Part shown: piece after piece, positions 35,642-43,744 of the stretch
How positions within the stretch are numbered: position 1 is the first letter of the stretch
How the letters are laid out: each line of letters opens with the position of its first letter
From: Campylobacter concisus
GTDB lineage: Bacteria; Campylobacterota; Campylobacteria; Campylobacterales; Campylobacteraceae
Assembly (NCBI RefSeq): GCF_003048835.2
Contig: NZ_CP060705.1
Location: forward strand, 1,178,001-1,242,000
Direction: 5' to 3'
DNA: 64,000 nt
Made by a program: the position numbers and the translations under genes
Notes under the pieces: model-generated
Database searches by the model: none
Told to the model about the DNA's origin: nothing
Seen by the model: only the letters and a program-made list of their open reading frames with translations

Positions 35642-37087
35642 TTATCTCAAGTCTCTTTCATCTCTCTTTGGTTTTGCAAGAGTTGTTAGCACTATGACGA
35701 AAAAAGCGATGCCAAATGTGATATACAAGATGATCTTTGGCGAGTCATACTCTATCCTAGATCTAGCGACCTCTTCGCCGCTTGCCTCCACTAGCTCGCC
35801 GCGCTTTATCATCTCGCTGATATCTTTTGCGCTAAGCTCTTTAGACGGCCTTGTTAAAATTTCTATGACGCTAAGATCTGCCACCTCATAAACGCTATGT
35901 CTAATGCCATAAAATGGCTTTATACTGCTAAAAAAATAGACCTTATCGCCGTTTGCATAGACCGCGCCATACTCGCCATCTTTTACCAGTCCTATCTCGC
36001 GCCATGATGAGCTTGGGGCAAATTTATACAAAGAGACGGTTTGTGCCACTAAGTGCCTGCCGTGCTTTGAGCGCTGCCACTCTTCGCCTTGTTGTAAAAA
36101 ATATGCTGAGCTATCATCTACAAAAACGTCAGCATAGAGCCTTTTTAGCTCGCCTTTTAGCTGGTAGTCTGAAATTTTAGCCTGCTCGTTTTTACTGCCA
36201 TCCCAAAAGTAAATTCCATCTTTGCTGGCAAAAAGAGGCCAAAACGAATGCACGTTATCCACGCTATAAATGGCGCTATAAGGCATATTTTGAGCGCTAA
36301 ATTTATGCTCATTTGCAAACACCGCCCCACTTTTTGGCTCAAAAAGATATTCTATATCGTGCTTAGCATCGTAGCATATCCGGCGCGTCTCATCTGAGTA
36401 ACTTGCATCGAGCCTATAAAAGCCCATAAACAAGCTTTTGCCATCTGTGTAATATCCGCTAGCAGCGCCATTTTCTGTTGTGATGTATCTTAGCTCGCTA
36501 GGATCTGCGTCAAGCTTTTCGCCCTTGTAGTAAAGCGTAGCTCCGTCTCTTGCAAAGCCAGCGTCAAAGACAGGCTCTAAATTTGTGCTTTCAACTCGCT
36601 TTGTCCTGTAAAAATAAGGGCTATCATCGTAGCTTTTGATAAAAACGTGAACAAGGTTTTTCATAATGGCGCCAAATTCGCTAAATCCGGGCTCTTTCTC
36701 GCTTCTAGTAGCGCAATAATAGCTTATCTTGCCGTCACTTATGTAGCCATTGCCAAGCACTTTTGTGCTGTTTGGATCAAGTCCTGGCAAAATTTCTCTA
36801 GCGCAATAGACATGATTTTTATCAGCCGCCACGTTTGAGTAATCATACGCGTGTTTTAGCTTTAAGACCCTAAAACTAGCCTCATCGATGCCTTTTAGCT
36901 CATACTTGCCGCTGCCTGAAATTTGAACGTAAATTTTACCCTCAGGCGAGCGGTAAAACTCGCTATTATCAATGTTTGCAAAGCCTCTTTGATACTCGCC
37001 TTCATGCCATAGATAAAGCATCGCCAAAACAAAAAATAGCGTCAAGATAACTAAAAAATAAACAAATCTAATAGTAATTTTTCTCAT
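35642..37087 (-). CDS. DKNYY-family membrane-anchored protein (copy 2)
   Basis: The 481-residue protein is bracketed by an N-terminal helix (IRFVYFLVILTLFFVLAML) and a C-terminal helix (IILYITFGIAFFVIVLTTLA). The region between carries DKNYY-type units: ADKNHVYCAREILPGLDPNS, then KVLGNGYISDGKISYYCA, ARDGATLYYKGEKL and YYTDGKSLFMG. The cysteines in HVYC and YYC recur in its neighbour. The two genes overlap by one base (TAATG), are clearly paralogous and must be co-transcribed. The family is widespread in Bacteroidetes and proteobacteria without a known role. A periplasmic domain tethered at both ends is inferred. Confidence 0.78.
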   Translation of the reverse strand: MRKITIRFVYFLVILTLFFVLAMLYLWHEGEYQRGFANIDNSEFYRSPEGKIYVQISGSGKYELKGIDEASFRVLKLKHAYDYSNVAADKNHVYCAREILPGLDPNSTKVLGNGYISDGKISYYCATRSEKEPGFSEFGAIMKNLVHVFIKSYDDSPYFYRTKRVESTNLEPVFDAGFARDGATLYYKGEKLDADPSELRYITTENGAASGYYTDGKSLFMGFYRLDASYSDETRRICYDAKHDIEYLFEPKSGAVFANEHKFSAQNMPYSAIYSVDNVHSFWPLFASKDGIYFWDGSKNEQAKISDYQLKGELKRLYADVFVDDSSAYFLQQGEEWQRSKHGRHLVAQTVSLYKFAPSSSWREIGLVKDGEYGAVYANGDKVYFFSSIKPFYGIRHSVYEVADLSVIEILTRPSKELSAKDISEMIKRGELVEASGEEVARSRIEYDSPKIILYITFGIAFFVIVLTTLAKPKRDERDLR

Positions 37088-38598
37088 TATCTATAGTCAT
37101 CCACCCTTTTTTTAAGCTCGCTTTTTTGCTTTTTGTTTTTAAAAATAGCGCCAACCACCGACATTATAAATGCGATGGCAAGAAATATCCAGTAGGCATA
37201 TTTTTGCGAGTAATCATCAAAGTCGCTTATCGCATCGATCACCACCTCGCCCTCAGCTGGCACCATAGCGCCTTGATCTACCATTTTTACTATCTCATCA
37301 AGTTTTAAATTCTTAACATTTGGACCATAAGGACGAGTGAGAATTTCAACCACGCCAAGGTCGTTTATATCATAAACACTGCTGTTAAAACGCCAGCCGT
37401 AGCCGACGTTATCAAAATAATATGTCTTATCGCCGTTTGCATAAACCGCTCCGTAGCCATCGTTTCTTACAAGCCCTATCTTTCGCCACTGCTCTTTTGT
37501 ATCAAGTCTTACGATACACGTGTGGCGTGAGCTTAGGCCGTGGCTAATTTTAGTGTTGTGCCAAATTTCATAGGTTTTTAAAAAATATGTCTTGCCATCA
37601 CTTATCACCACGTCGCCATATAGCGGCGTTATCTCGCCTTTAAATGGATCATCGCCGTCTCTTACAAACTCGCCCTCATCTATGCTGTTATACCACTGCC
37701 ACTTTCGCTCCCAGTGATAGATACCGCCTTTGCCGCGAAAAAGAGCGTGATAGGTGTGCCTGTCTTCTAGGTTAAAAAGTGGCTCGTATGGGGCAAATTT
37801 GGGGTCAAATTCATGATCGTTTGCATAGACCATGCCAGAATTTGGCTCATAAAGATAGTGAATGCGCCATATCTCGCCGATATCACGCATTTGCGGGCTA
37901 AATTTGATCCTTAGTTTTGTGCTGTCATAATAGACATTTTCTCCGTCAGTCGTAAAATGCAAGCTCTTTCTGCCAGATGCCTGCTCGATATATCGCATTT
38001 TGCTGGCATTTGCGCCCTCTAGCTCTTTGCCCTCATGATAGACCTTTACTCCGTCGCTTGCATAGCCAAAGCCCAAGATCGCTGCTAAATTAGCGTTATC
38101 AACCTGCCTAAATTTATAGATATGAGTTTGCGCTTTTGGGGTTTTAAACATTTTATGTGAGAAGATGTCCCAAAACTCTTTAAGTGCGGATATTTCGAGG
38201 TTTGTCTCGCTTTCGCTATCGCAAAAATATGTTATCTTGCCATCGCCAAAGTAGCCATTGCCAAGCGCTCTAACGCCTTTTGGATCAAGTCCGCTCATCA
38301 CGAGGTTACCACAATACACCGCCTTATCGCTAGCGCCAACATTTCTGTTGTCGTATTTGCCGGTGTCAATGTATCTAAATTTACTGGCCCTCACGCCTAT
38401 TAGCTCAAATTTACCGCCACTTGGCACCATGGCATAGACCTTGTCATCTTTGACGTAAAAATAGCTATTATTTAACTCTTTACTATCGCCAATGTCGTCA
38501 TCTAAAATAGTAGCTAACCCAAAGACAAAAAAGTAGGTAGAAAAAAATATCACAACAATGGCGATTATTACTGAGATTAGCGGATGTTTTTTTAACAT
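37087..38598 (-). CDS. DKNYY-family membrane-anchored protein (copy 1)
   Basis: The 503-residue protein has the same layout as the downstream copy: an N-terminal helix (LISVIIAIVVIFFSTYFFVFG), DKNYY units (GASDKAVYCGNLVMSGLDPK, ALGNGYFGDGKITYFCDSES, ASDGVKVYHEGKELEGANAS, TTDGENVYYDSTKL) and a C-terminal helix (YWIFLAIAFIMSVVGAIF). Identity to the downstream copy is concentrated in these units and in the AVYANGDK-x-Y segment near residue 390. A stem-loop at 38624 separates it from the upstream operon. Function unknown. Confidence 0.78.
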   Translation of the reverse strand: MLKKHPLISVIIAIVVIFFSTYFFVFGLATILDDDIGDSKELNNSYFYVKDDKVYAMVPSGGKFELIGVRASKFRYIDTGKYDNRNVGASDKAVYCGNLVMSGLDPKGVRALGNGYFGDGKITYFCDSESETNLEISALKEFWDIFSHKMFKTPKAQTHIYKFRQVDNANLAAILGFGYASDGVKVYHEGKELEGANASKMRYIEQASGRKSLHFTTDGENVYYDSTKLRIKFSPQMRDIGEIWRIHYLYEPNSGMVYANDHEFDPKFAPYEPLFNLEDRHTYHALFRGKGGIYHWERKWQWYNSIDEGEFVRDGDDPFKGEITPLYGDVVISDGKTYFLKTYEIWHNTKISHGLSSRHTCIVRLDTKEQWRKIGLVRNDGYGAVYANGDKTYYFDNVGYGWRFNSSVYDINDLGVVEILTRPYGPNVKNLKLDEIVKMVDQGAMVPAEGEVVIDAISDFDDYSQKYAYWIFLAIAFIMSVVGAIFKNKKQKSELKKRVDDYR

Positions 38599-38623
38599 TT
38601 TAGCTCCATTTCAAACAAATTTA

Positions 38624-38641
38624 GCGACCTCATCAAGTCGC
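38624..38641 (-). terminator. Small stem-loop between the ABC-F/144-aa operon and the DKNYY genes
   Basis: GCGAC/GTCGC (8-base loop) lies 33 bases beyond the 144-aa gene stop. The stem is short, so this is a weak terminator candidate. Confidence 0.3.
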
Positions 38642-38673
38642 AAAAACCTTTCATACATTTAAATTTCAAAGTT

Positions 38674-39108
38674 CTATCCAAATATAAAATATCTAAAAAT
38701 CAAAAACCTATAATATGCAGATTTACCCATCCAAAATAGAAAACAAGCGGCTGCTAATGTAACAAAAAGCCTATAAATGCTAAATTCCAACGTGATCCCA
38801 TAATAAATAACCCACAAAGAAATAAAACAAAGATACAAGGCAACAAGCAAAAAGAATAAATTTTCTATCCTTGCCAAAAGCCCTGACTCTTCGCTGTTTT
38901 TTGCTATTAGTCTAATTGTCTCTATCTTATTTAAAAATCCAACCTTTTTATATTTTATCTGGACTAGATCGCCTACTTCATATTTATATATTTTAGGCGA
39001 AAATGTCTCACTAAACCTCATCTTATCAACGATAATGCTAAGGCTTACAACAGAATTTTGCCTAACAACTCGCGTATTTAGCGCGCTTATCCTACCGATC
39101 TTTTTCAA
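38674..39108 (-). CDS. Small membrane protein with N-terminal soluble domain (DUF3592-like)
   Basis: The 144-residue protein has a basic N-terminal beta-like domain (SLSIIVDKMRFSETFSPKIYKYEVGDLVQIKYKK), and two membrane helices from about residue 84 (FFLLVALYLCFISLWVIYYG and LFVTLAAACFLFWMG). The order, with a short 'V-G-D-x-V-x-I-x-Y' strand before the helices, recalls DUF3592 proteins, which is a tentative match. The gene follows the ABC-F gene by one base and is likely its operon partner. Confidence 0.55.
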   Translation of the reverse strand: MKKIGRISALNTRVVRQNSVVSLSIIVDKMRFSETFSPKIYKYEVGDLVQIKYKKVGFLNKIETIRLIAKNSEESGLLARIENLFFLLVALYLCFISLWVIYYGITLEFSIYRLFVTLAAACFLFWMGKSAYYRFLIFRYFIFG

Positions 39109-39109
39109 G

Positions 39110-41041
39110 CTACTCTAGCTCCTCGGCGATCTCTAGCACTTCAAAATAGTCATTTTCTAGGCTTTCAAGCTCAGCTTTTGCACTTTCAAGCTCTTCATAA
39201 AGCTTAGTAAGTCCTACTTCTTGATAAATTTTAGGATCACTAAGCCCCTCATTTAGCTCAGCCACTCTTGCCTCAAGGGCTGAAATTTTATCTGGATATG
39301 TGTTTAAAATTTGCGTCTGTTTGTAGCTTAGTTTTGCGCCAGATTTGCTCTTTTGTTTGGCTTCATTTTGGCTATTTGCTAGCTCTTTTTCAAATTTATC
39401 AAGCTCTTTCATCTCATCTTCAAGCTCCAAATAGACGCTATACTCTTCATGCAAGACATTTATCTTTGTCCCCTCAAATGCCCAAAGCTTATTTGCCATC
39501 TTATCGACAAAATATCTATCGTGGCTAACTAGCAAGATAGCCCCCTCAAAGCTTTGCAAGTAGTCTTCTAAGATGTTGATAGTTGCGATATCAAGGTCGT
39601 TTGTCGGCTCGTCAAGCACCAGCACATCGTAAGTTTTGGTAAAAAGCATCGCCAGTGCCACGCGGTTTTTCTCGCCGCCACTTAAAACGCCTATCTTTTT
39701 ATCTAAAAACTCCTTTGGAAAGAGGAAATTTTTAAGATAGCCATAAACGTGCATATTTCGCCCACGAACCAGCACGTGATCGCCGCCATTTGGACAAAAC
39801 GTCTCTATAAGGCTCTTATCATCATCAAGGACATTTCTAGCTTGATCAAAGTAGCCGATACTCACTTCGCCCCTTTTTATCTCGCCGCTACTTTGCTTTT
39901 CAAGTCCTAGCAAAATTTTAAGTAGCGTGCTCTTTCCGCTGCCATTTCGTCCGACTATGGCGATCCTCTCGCCCTGCAAGATTCTTGCGTCAAATTTTTC
40001 AAAAAGCACCTTGCCGTCTATGATCTTGCTTAAATTTTTAAACTCAAAGAGCATTTTTTTGCGGTTTTGGCTCTGCGTTTGGTTGAAATTTTTACTCGCA
40101 CGCTCAAGCTCTAGCCTCACGCGCCTTATCACACCTGGGTTTTTCTTGGCCTCCTCGCGCATGGCGAGCACCCGCTCTTTTCTGCCCTCGTTTCGCTTTA
40201 GCCTAGCTTTTACGCCGCGCCTTAGCCACTCTTCTTCGGCCTTTAGTTGTTTTAGCAGCGTCTCATGCGACTTTGCAAGACTTGCTAAAATTTCCTCTTT
40301 TTTGGTTAGATAGTTTGCATATCCGCCCTCGAAATTTTTTAAGCTTGCATCCTCGACCTCAACGCACCTAGTAGCCAGCGCATCGATAAAATACCTATCG
40401 TGGCTAATAAAAACTATGCTTTGATTTGAGCTTTTAAGCATATCTTCAAGAAATTTGACCATATAGACATCAAGGTGGTTTGTAGGCTCGTCAAGCAGCA
40501 GCACATCTGGCTTTTTAAGGATGAGCGCGCCCAGTGCCACACGCCTGATCTCGCCACCACTTAGCGAGCAAATGGGTCTATTTTCATACTCTTTTAGCTT
40601 AAATTCTTGCAAAATTCGCTCGATCTTGTGCTCGATATTCCAGCCATCCTTTGCCTCTATAAATTTTAAAAGCCTCTCTTGCTCTTTTAAAATTTCTTTG
40701 TTTTCAGGCTCATTTGCTAGCAAGACGCCACTTTTTTCATAGTCGCTTATCGCGTTAAATATCTCTTTTAGCTCGTTATTTAGCGCATCTCTTACGCTAA
40801 AAGTGGCGTTAAAATTTGGATTTTGCGCTAGCATCTCGACGCTTATCAAGCTCTGCACTATGCGTCTTCCGCTATCAGCTGCCACCTCGCCAGAGATGAT
40901 CTTCATAAGCGTGCTCTTGCCGCTGCCGTTTTTACCGATGATCGCTATCTTTTCATTTTCATTTACACTAAGACTTACACTGTTTAAAATTTCATTTGCG
41001 CCAAATTTTTTACTTACGTCTATTAGGTCGATTAATGCCAT
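39110..41041 (-). CDS. ABC-F family ATP-binding protein (Uup/EttA-like)
   Basis: The 643-residue protein has two ABC domains without membrane segments. Walker A motifs are IIGKNGSGKSTLMK and IVGRNGSGKSTLLK, the signatures SLSGGEIRRVALG and VLSGGEKNRVALA, and both Walker B motifs end LLDEPTNHLD / VLDEPTNDLD. A linker between domains and a C-terminal coiled coil (KISALEARVAELNEGL) follow. ABC-F proteins of the Uup class act on ribosomes or DNA structures rather than transport. It diverges from the MATE gene, with a TATAATCC-like word at 41069. Confidence 0.94.
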   Translation of the reverse strand: MALIDLIDVSKKFGANEILNSVSLSVNENEKIAIIGKNGSGKSTLMKIISGEVAADSGRRIVQSLISVEMLAQNPNFNATFSVRDALNNELKEIFNAISDYEKSGVLLANEPENKEILKEQERLLKFIEAKDGWNIEHKIERILQEFKLKEYENRPICSLSGGEIRRVALGALILKKPDVLLLDEPTNHLDVYMVKFLEDMLKSSNQSIVFISHDRYFIDALATRCVEVEDASLKNFEGGYANYLTKKEEILASLAKSHETLLKQLKAEEEWLRRGVKARLKRNEGRKERVLAMREEAKKNPGVIRRVRLELERASKNFNQTQSQNRKKMLFEFKNLSKIIDGKVLFEKFDARILQGERIAIVGRNGSGKSTLLKILLGLEKQSSGEIKRGEVSIGYFDQARNVLDDDKSLIETFCPNGGDHVLVRGRNMHVYGYLKNFLFPKEFLDKKIGVLSGGEKNRVALAMLFTKTYDVLVLDEPTNDLDIATINILEDYLQSFEGAILLVSHDRYFVDKMANKLWAFEGTKINVLHEEYSVYLELEDEMKELDKFEKELANSQNEAKQKSKSGAKLSYKQTQILNTYPDKISALEARVAELNEGLSDPKIYQEVGLTKLYEELESAKAELESLENDYFEVLEIAEELE

Positions 41042-41068
41042 TTTTCTCTCAAATTTTAAATTTTTTGG

Positions 41069-41074
41069 ATTATA
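41069..41074 (-). promoter_or_regulatory. Putative -10 of the ABC-F gene
   Basis: TATAATCC on the minus strand lies 28 bases before the ABC-F ATG, in the divergent region shared with the MATE gene. Confidence 0.45.
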
Positions 41075-41102
41075 TCAAAAGGGAGCTAAAACCTAATTTG
41101 GC

Positions 41103-41108
41103 TATAAT
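41103..41108 (+). promoter_or_regulatory. Putative -10 of the MATE gene
   Basis: TATAAT sits 29 bases upstream of the MATE ATG, with AAAAAAGGAG between. Confidence 0.5.
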
Positions 41109-41136
41109 CGCCCAAAATTTAAAAAAGGAGAAATTT

Positions 41137-42456
41137 ATGAATCTTTCTATGAAAAAGCTGGTCGTCCCTATATTTTTAGATATGTTTTTGCACTTTATAA
41201 CGCTTATCATAAACACCTACATGGTGACAAAAGTGAGCGTGCATCTAGTTGGCGCCATGGGTGCTGGCAATCAAGTGATGGACCTTTTTATGACCATTTT
41301 TAACTTTTTAAGCATGGGCTGCTCAGTCGTCGTCGCACAAGCACTTGGAGCAAAGCAAAACGAGCTAGCTTCAAGCGTCATACACGCAAGCATCACGTCA
41401 AATACGGTCTTTGGCATCTTTTCAGCCATCATCATCTACGTCTTTGGCTACAACATCTTAAATTTACTAAACGTGCCAAGTGATCTCATAAACGATAGCT
41501 TCTCATACCTTCACATCCTTGGCTTTGCATTGCTATTTGATGGCATCGGCATGGTGCTAGCTGCGGTGCTTCGCGTCTATAATCTAGCAACTGCTGTGAT
41601 GCTAACTTCAGTTTTGATGAACATCATCACCATCTTTGGCAACGCCATCGCTCTTTTTGGCTGGTTTGACCTGCCAAATTTAGGCCTGCAAGGAGTCGCT
41701 ATCTCGACATTTGTAGGTAGGCTTATTGGCGTTTTTGTTCTACTTTATATGCTCATACGCGTGGCAAAAGTTAGAATTTATCTTAGCAAACTGCTTGTCG
41801 TGCCGTTTGGAATTTTAAAGAAAATACTCTCAGTTGGCTTGCCAAGCGCTGGCGAAAATTTACTCTGGATGGCGCAATACATGGTCGCTTTTGGCTTTAT
41901 CGCGAGCATGGGCGAGGCAACTCTTAGCGTGCAGACTATCTACTTTCAGATCACGCTTCTCATCTTGCTTTGTGGCGCAAGTATCAGCGTGGCAAACGAG
42001 GTCATCGTTGGGCATTTGGTTGGGGCAAGCGAGTTTAACGAGGCCTATACAAGAACCTTTAAAGCCTTGTGGCTTGGCATTTTTATAACGCTCGTCGTCG
42101 TTTTGATCGCCTACGCCTTAAAGTATAAGATCATGGACGCACTAAATTTAGATGAGGGCTTGCGCAAGATAATGCTACCGCTCTTTACGCTCTCGATCGT
42201 GTTAGAAGCTGGCAGAACCTTTAACGTCGTCATCGTAAATGCCCTTCGTGCAAGTGGCGACGCGAAATTTCCACTTGCAACTGGGCTTATCTTTATGTGG
42301 GGGCTTTCGCTGCCGCTTGGATATTTCTTAGGCATACACCTTGGCTGGGGGATCATCGGCGTTTGGATAGGATTTTGCGCTGATGAGTGGCTAAGAGGCC
42401 TTGCAAATACCTGGCGCTGGAGAAGCAAAAAGTGGCAAGAAAAACGCCTAGTTTGA
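41137..42456 (+). CDS. MATE-family multidrug/cation exporter
   Basis: The 439-residue protein has twelve membrane helices with MATE features: VPIFLDMFLHFITLIINTYM, GAMGAGNQVMDL, and VSVGLPSAGENLLWM-type starts of the second half. MATE proteins export drugs or metabolites using sodium or proton gradients. The open frame extends back to 40996 but the AAAGGAG site and helix 1 fix the ATG at 41137. It ends inside the next gene's start region. Confidence 0.92.
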   Translation: MNLSMKKLVVPIFLDMFLHFITLIINTYMVTKVSVHLVGAMGAGNQVMDLFMTIFNFLSMGCSVVVAQALGAKQNELASSVIHASITSNTVFGIFSAIIIYVFGYNILNLLNVPSDLINDSFSYLHILGFALLFDGIGMVLAAVLRVYNLATAVMLTSVLMNIITIFGNAIALFGWFDLPNLGLQGVAISTFVGRLIGVFVLLYMLIRVAKVRIYLSKLLVVPFGILKKILSVGLPSAGENLLWMAQYMVAFGFIASMGEATLSVQTIYFQITLLILLCGASISVANEVIVGHLVGASEFNEAYTRTFKALWLGIFITLVVVLIAYALKYKIMDALNLDEGLRKIMLPLFTLSIVLEAGRTFNVVIVNALRASGDAKFPLATGLIFMWGLSLPLGYFLGIHLGWGIIGVWIGFCADEWLRGLANTWRWRSKKWQEKRLV

Positions 42457-43094
42457 GGCAAAAGAGCCTAAATTTAGACTTTTATGGCTTAAGCGTTTTA
42501 ATAAATTTTAAAACAAATGTAAAGGCTATGCGATTAAGAGTTGGCAAGGATGCTAAGATCACGCTTTCTATGCCATTTTACAGCACGCAAAAGATGGCTC
42601 TTGGCTTTCTTGAAACGCACAGAATTTGGCTTGAAAACTCTTATAAAAAAGCTCTTTTAAATTTGCCAAAAGATGATGAGATGAAATTTCTTGGGCAAAT
42701 TTATAAGATCAAATTTGATGAGAGCGTAAATGTGCCTTTTTTTGAAGATAAATTTATCATAACGCCAAATTTAAAGGCACTTGAGCGCTTTAAAAAAGTA
42801 AGAGCAAAAGAGCTATTTTTAGAGCTTGTAAGCTACTATCAGCCTCATATCAATAAGCCAGTTAGTCGCATCGTCATAAGAGATAGCAAAACTCGCTGGG
42901 GCAGTTGCAACCACAAAAAAGGCTATATAAACTTAAGCCTAAGGCTTATAGAAAAGCCGCTCTCAGCCGTGCGATACGTCGTGCTTCACGAGCTTACTCA
43001 CCTGCTCTATCCGCATCATCAAAGCAGTTTTTATAAATTTATAGAAGCCATCATGCCTGATTACAAAGAGCAAGAGCAAATTTTAAAATCGTAA
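42432..43094 (+). CDS. YgjP/SprT-like metalloprotein (DUF45)
   Basis: The protein has the DUF45/YgjP pattern: a central RDSKTRWGSCNHKKGYINLSLRL and the zinc motif HELTHLLYPHHQSSFYKFI, where the two histidines and a downstream histidine bind zinc. E. coli YgjP is reported as a UTP pyrophosphatase, although the fold is that of zinc proteases. The frame opens earlier, but I choose the GTG at 42432, ten bases after a GGAG, giving 220 residues and a 25-base overlap with the MATE gene. The first residues are basic and poorly conserved. Confidence 0.87.
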   Translation: MARKTPSLRQKSLNLDFYGLSVLINFKTNVKAMRLRVGKDAKITLSMPFYSTQKMALGFLETHRIWLENSYKKALLNLPKDDEMKFLGQIYKIKFDESVNVPFFEDKFIITPNLKALERFKKVRAKELFLELVSYYQPHINKPVSRIVIRDSKTRWGSCNHKKGYINLSLRLIEKPLSAVRYVVLHELTHLLYPHHQSSFYKFIEAIMPDYKEQEQILKS

Positions 43095-43164
43095 TTATTT
43101 TTCATCAAGTAAGTGTAAATTTAATATGTTAAAATGGCATATTACTTTACAAAAGGAAATTTAA

Positions 43165-43650
43165 ATGAAAAAAATGATTTTTATCTCGCTTCTTGCAGCT
43201 TGCGCTCTAGCAGGCGACTTTGAAGATGGTTTGAAAGCTTATGCTGACTCAAATTTCACTGAGGCTTTGTCTAAATTTGAAGCAGGTTGCGCGGCAAATG
43301 ACGCAAGATCATGCGTAATAGCAGGTGCGATATACCAGGTTGGCAAAACTGACGTGCCAGATAGCAACAAAGCGTTAGAGTTTTACAACAAAGCTTGCCA
43401 AGGTGGCGAAAAAGAGGGTTGTTCAGCAGCTGGTGGAATTTATCTAGATAATGATCCACAAAAAGCAAGAGAGCTTTTTAACAAAGCTTGCGAGCAAAAT
43501 GACGGCTACTCTTGTGGCATGATAGGCTCGATACTAATAGAAGCTAAGAAATTTAAAGAGGCTTACACCTTCTTAGAAAAAGGCTGCAAACTAAAGGACA
43601 AGATGTCTTGCGAGTTTGCAGGTGATCTAAAACGCTCAAAACAACTTTGA
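43165..43650 (+). CDS. Hcp-like Sel1-repeat periplasmic protein
   Basis: The 161-residue protein has a signal peptide (KKMIFISLLAACALAGD) and about three Sel1-type repeats, each of the form K-A-L/R-E-F/L-x-N-K-A-C-x-x-G/N-x-x-x-x-C. Examples are EFYNKACQGGEKEGCSAAG and ELFNKACEQNDGYSCGM. The paired cysteines in each repeat are the mark of the Helicobacter cysteine-rich proteins, where they form disulfides bridging helices. It lies alone between the YgjP-like gene and the TRAP operon and ends at a terminator. Confidence 0.88.
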   Translation: MKKMIFISLLAACALAGDFEDGLKAYADSNFTEALSKFEAGCAANDARSCVIAGAIYQVGKTDVPDSNKALEFYNKACQGGEKEGCSAAGGIYLDNDPQKARELFNKACEQNDGYSCGMIGSILIEAKKFKEAYTFLEKGCKLKDKMSCEFAGDLKRSKQL

Positions 43651-43652
43651 TC

Positions 43653-43673
43653 TTTAGGCTTTATAAGCCTAAA
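43653..43673 (+). terminator. Terminator after the Hcp-like gene
   Basis: A perfect 9-bp stem TTTAGGCTT/AAGCCTAAA with a 3-base loop lies just after the stop and is followed by a T-rich tract. Confidence 0.7.
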
Positions 43674-43719
43674 TTCTCGCTTTTTACAAAATCACTAGAA
43701 ATAAATAAATTTAAAAGTT

Positions 43720-43741
43720 TAGGCAAGAGAGCTCTTGCCTA
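43720..43741 (-). terminator. Terminator after the TRAP permease gene
   Basis: The 10-bp stem TAGGCAAGAG/CTCTTGCCTA with a 2-base loop is followed on the minus strand by a T-rich stretch, 3 bases past the permease stop. Confidence 0.75.
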
Positions 43742-43744
43742 ATG

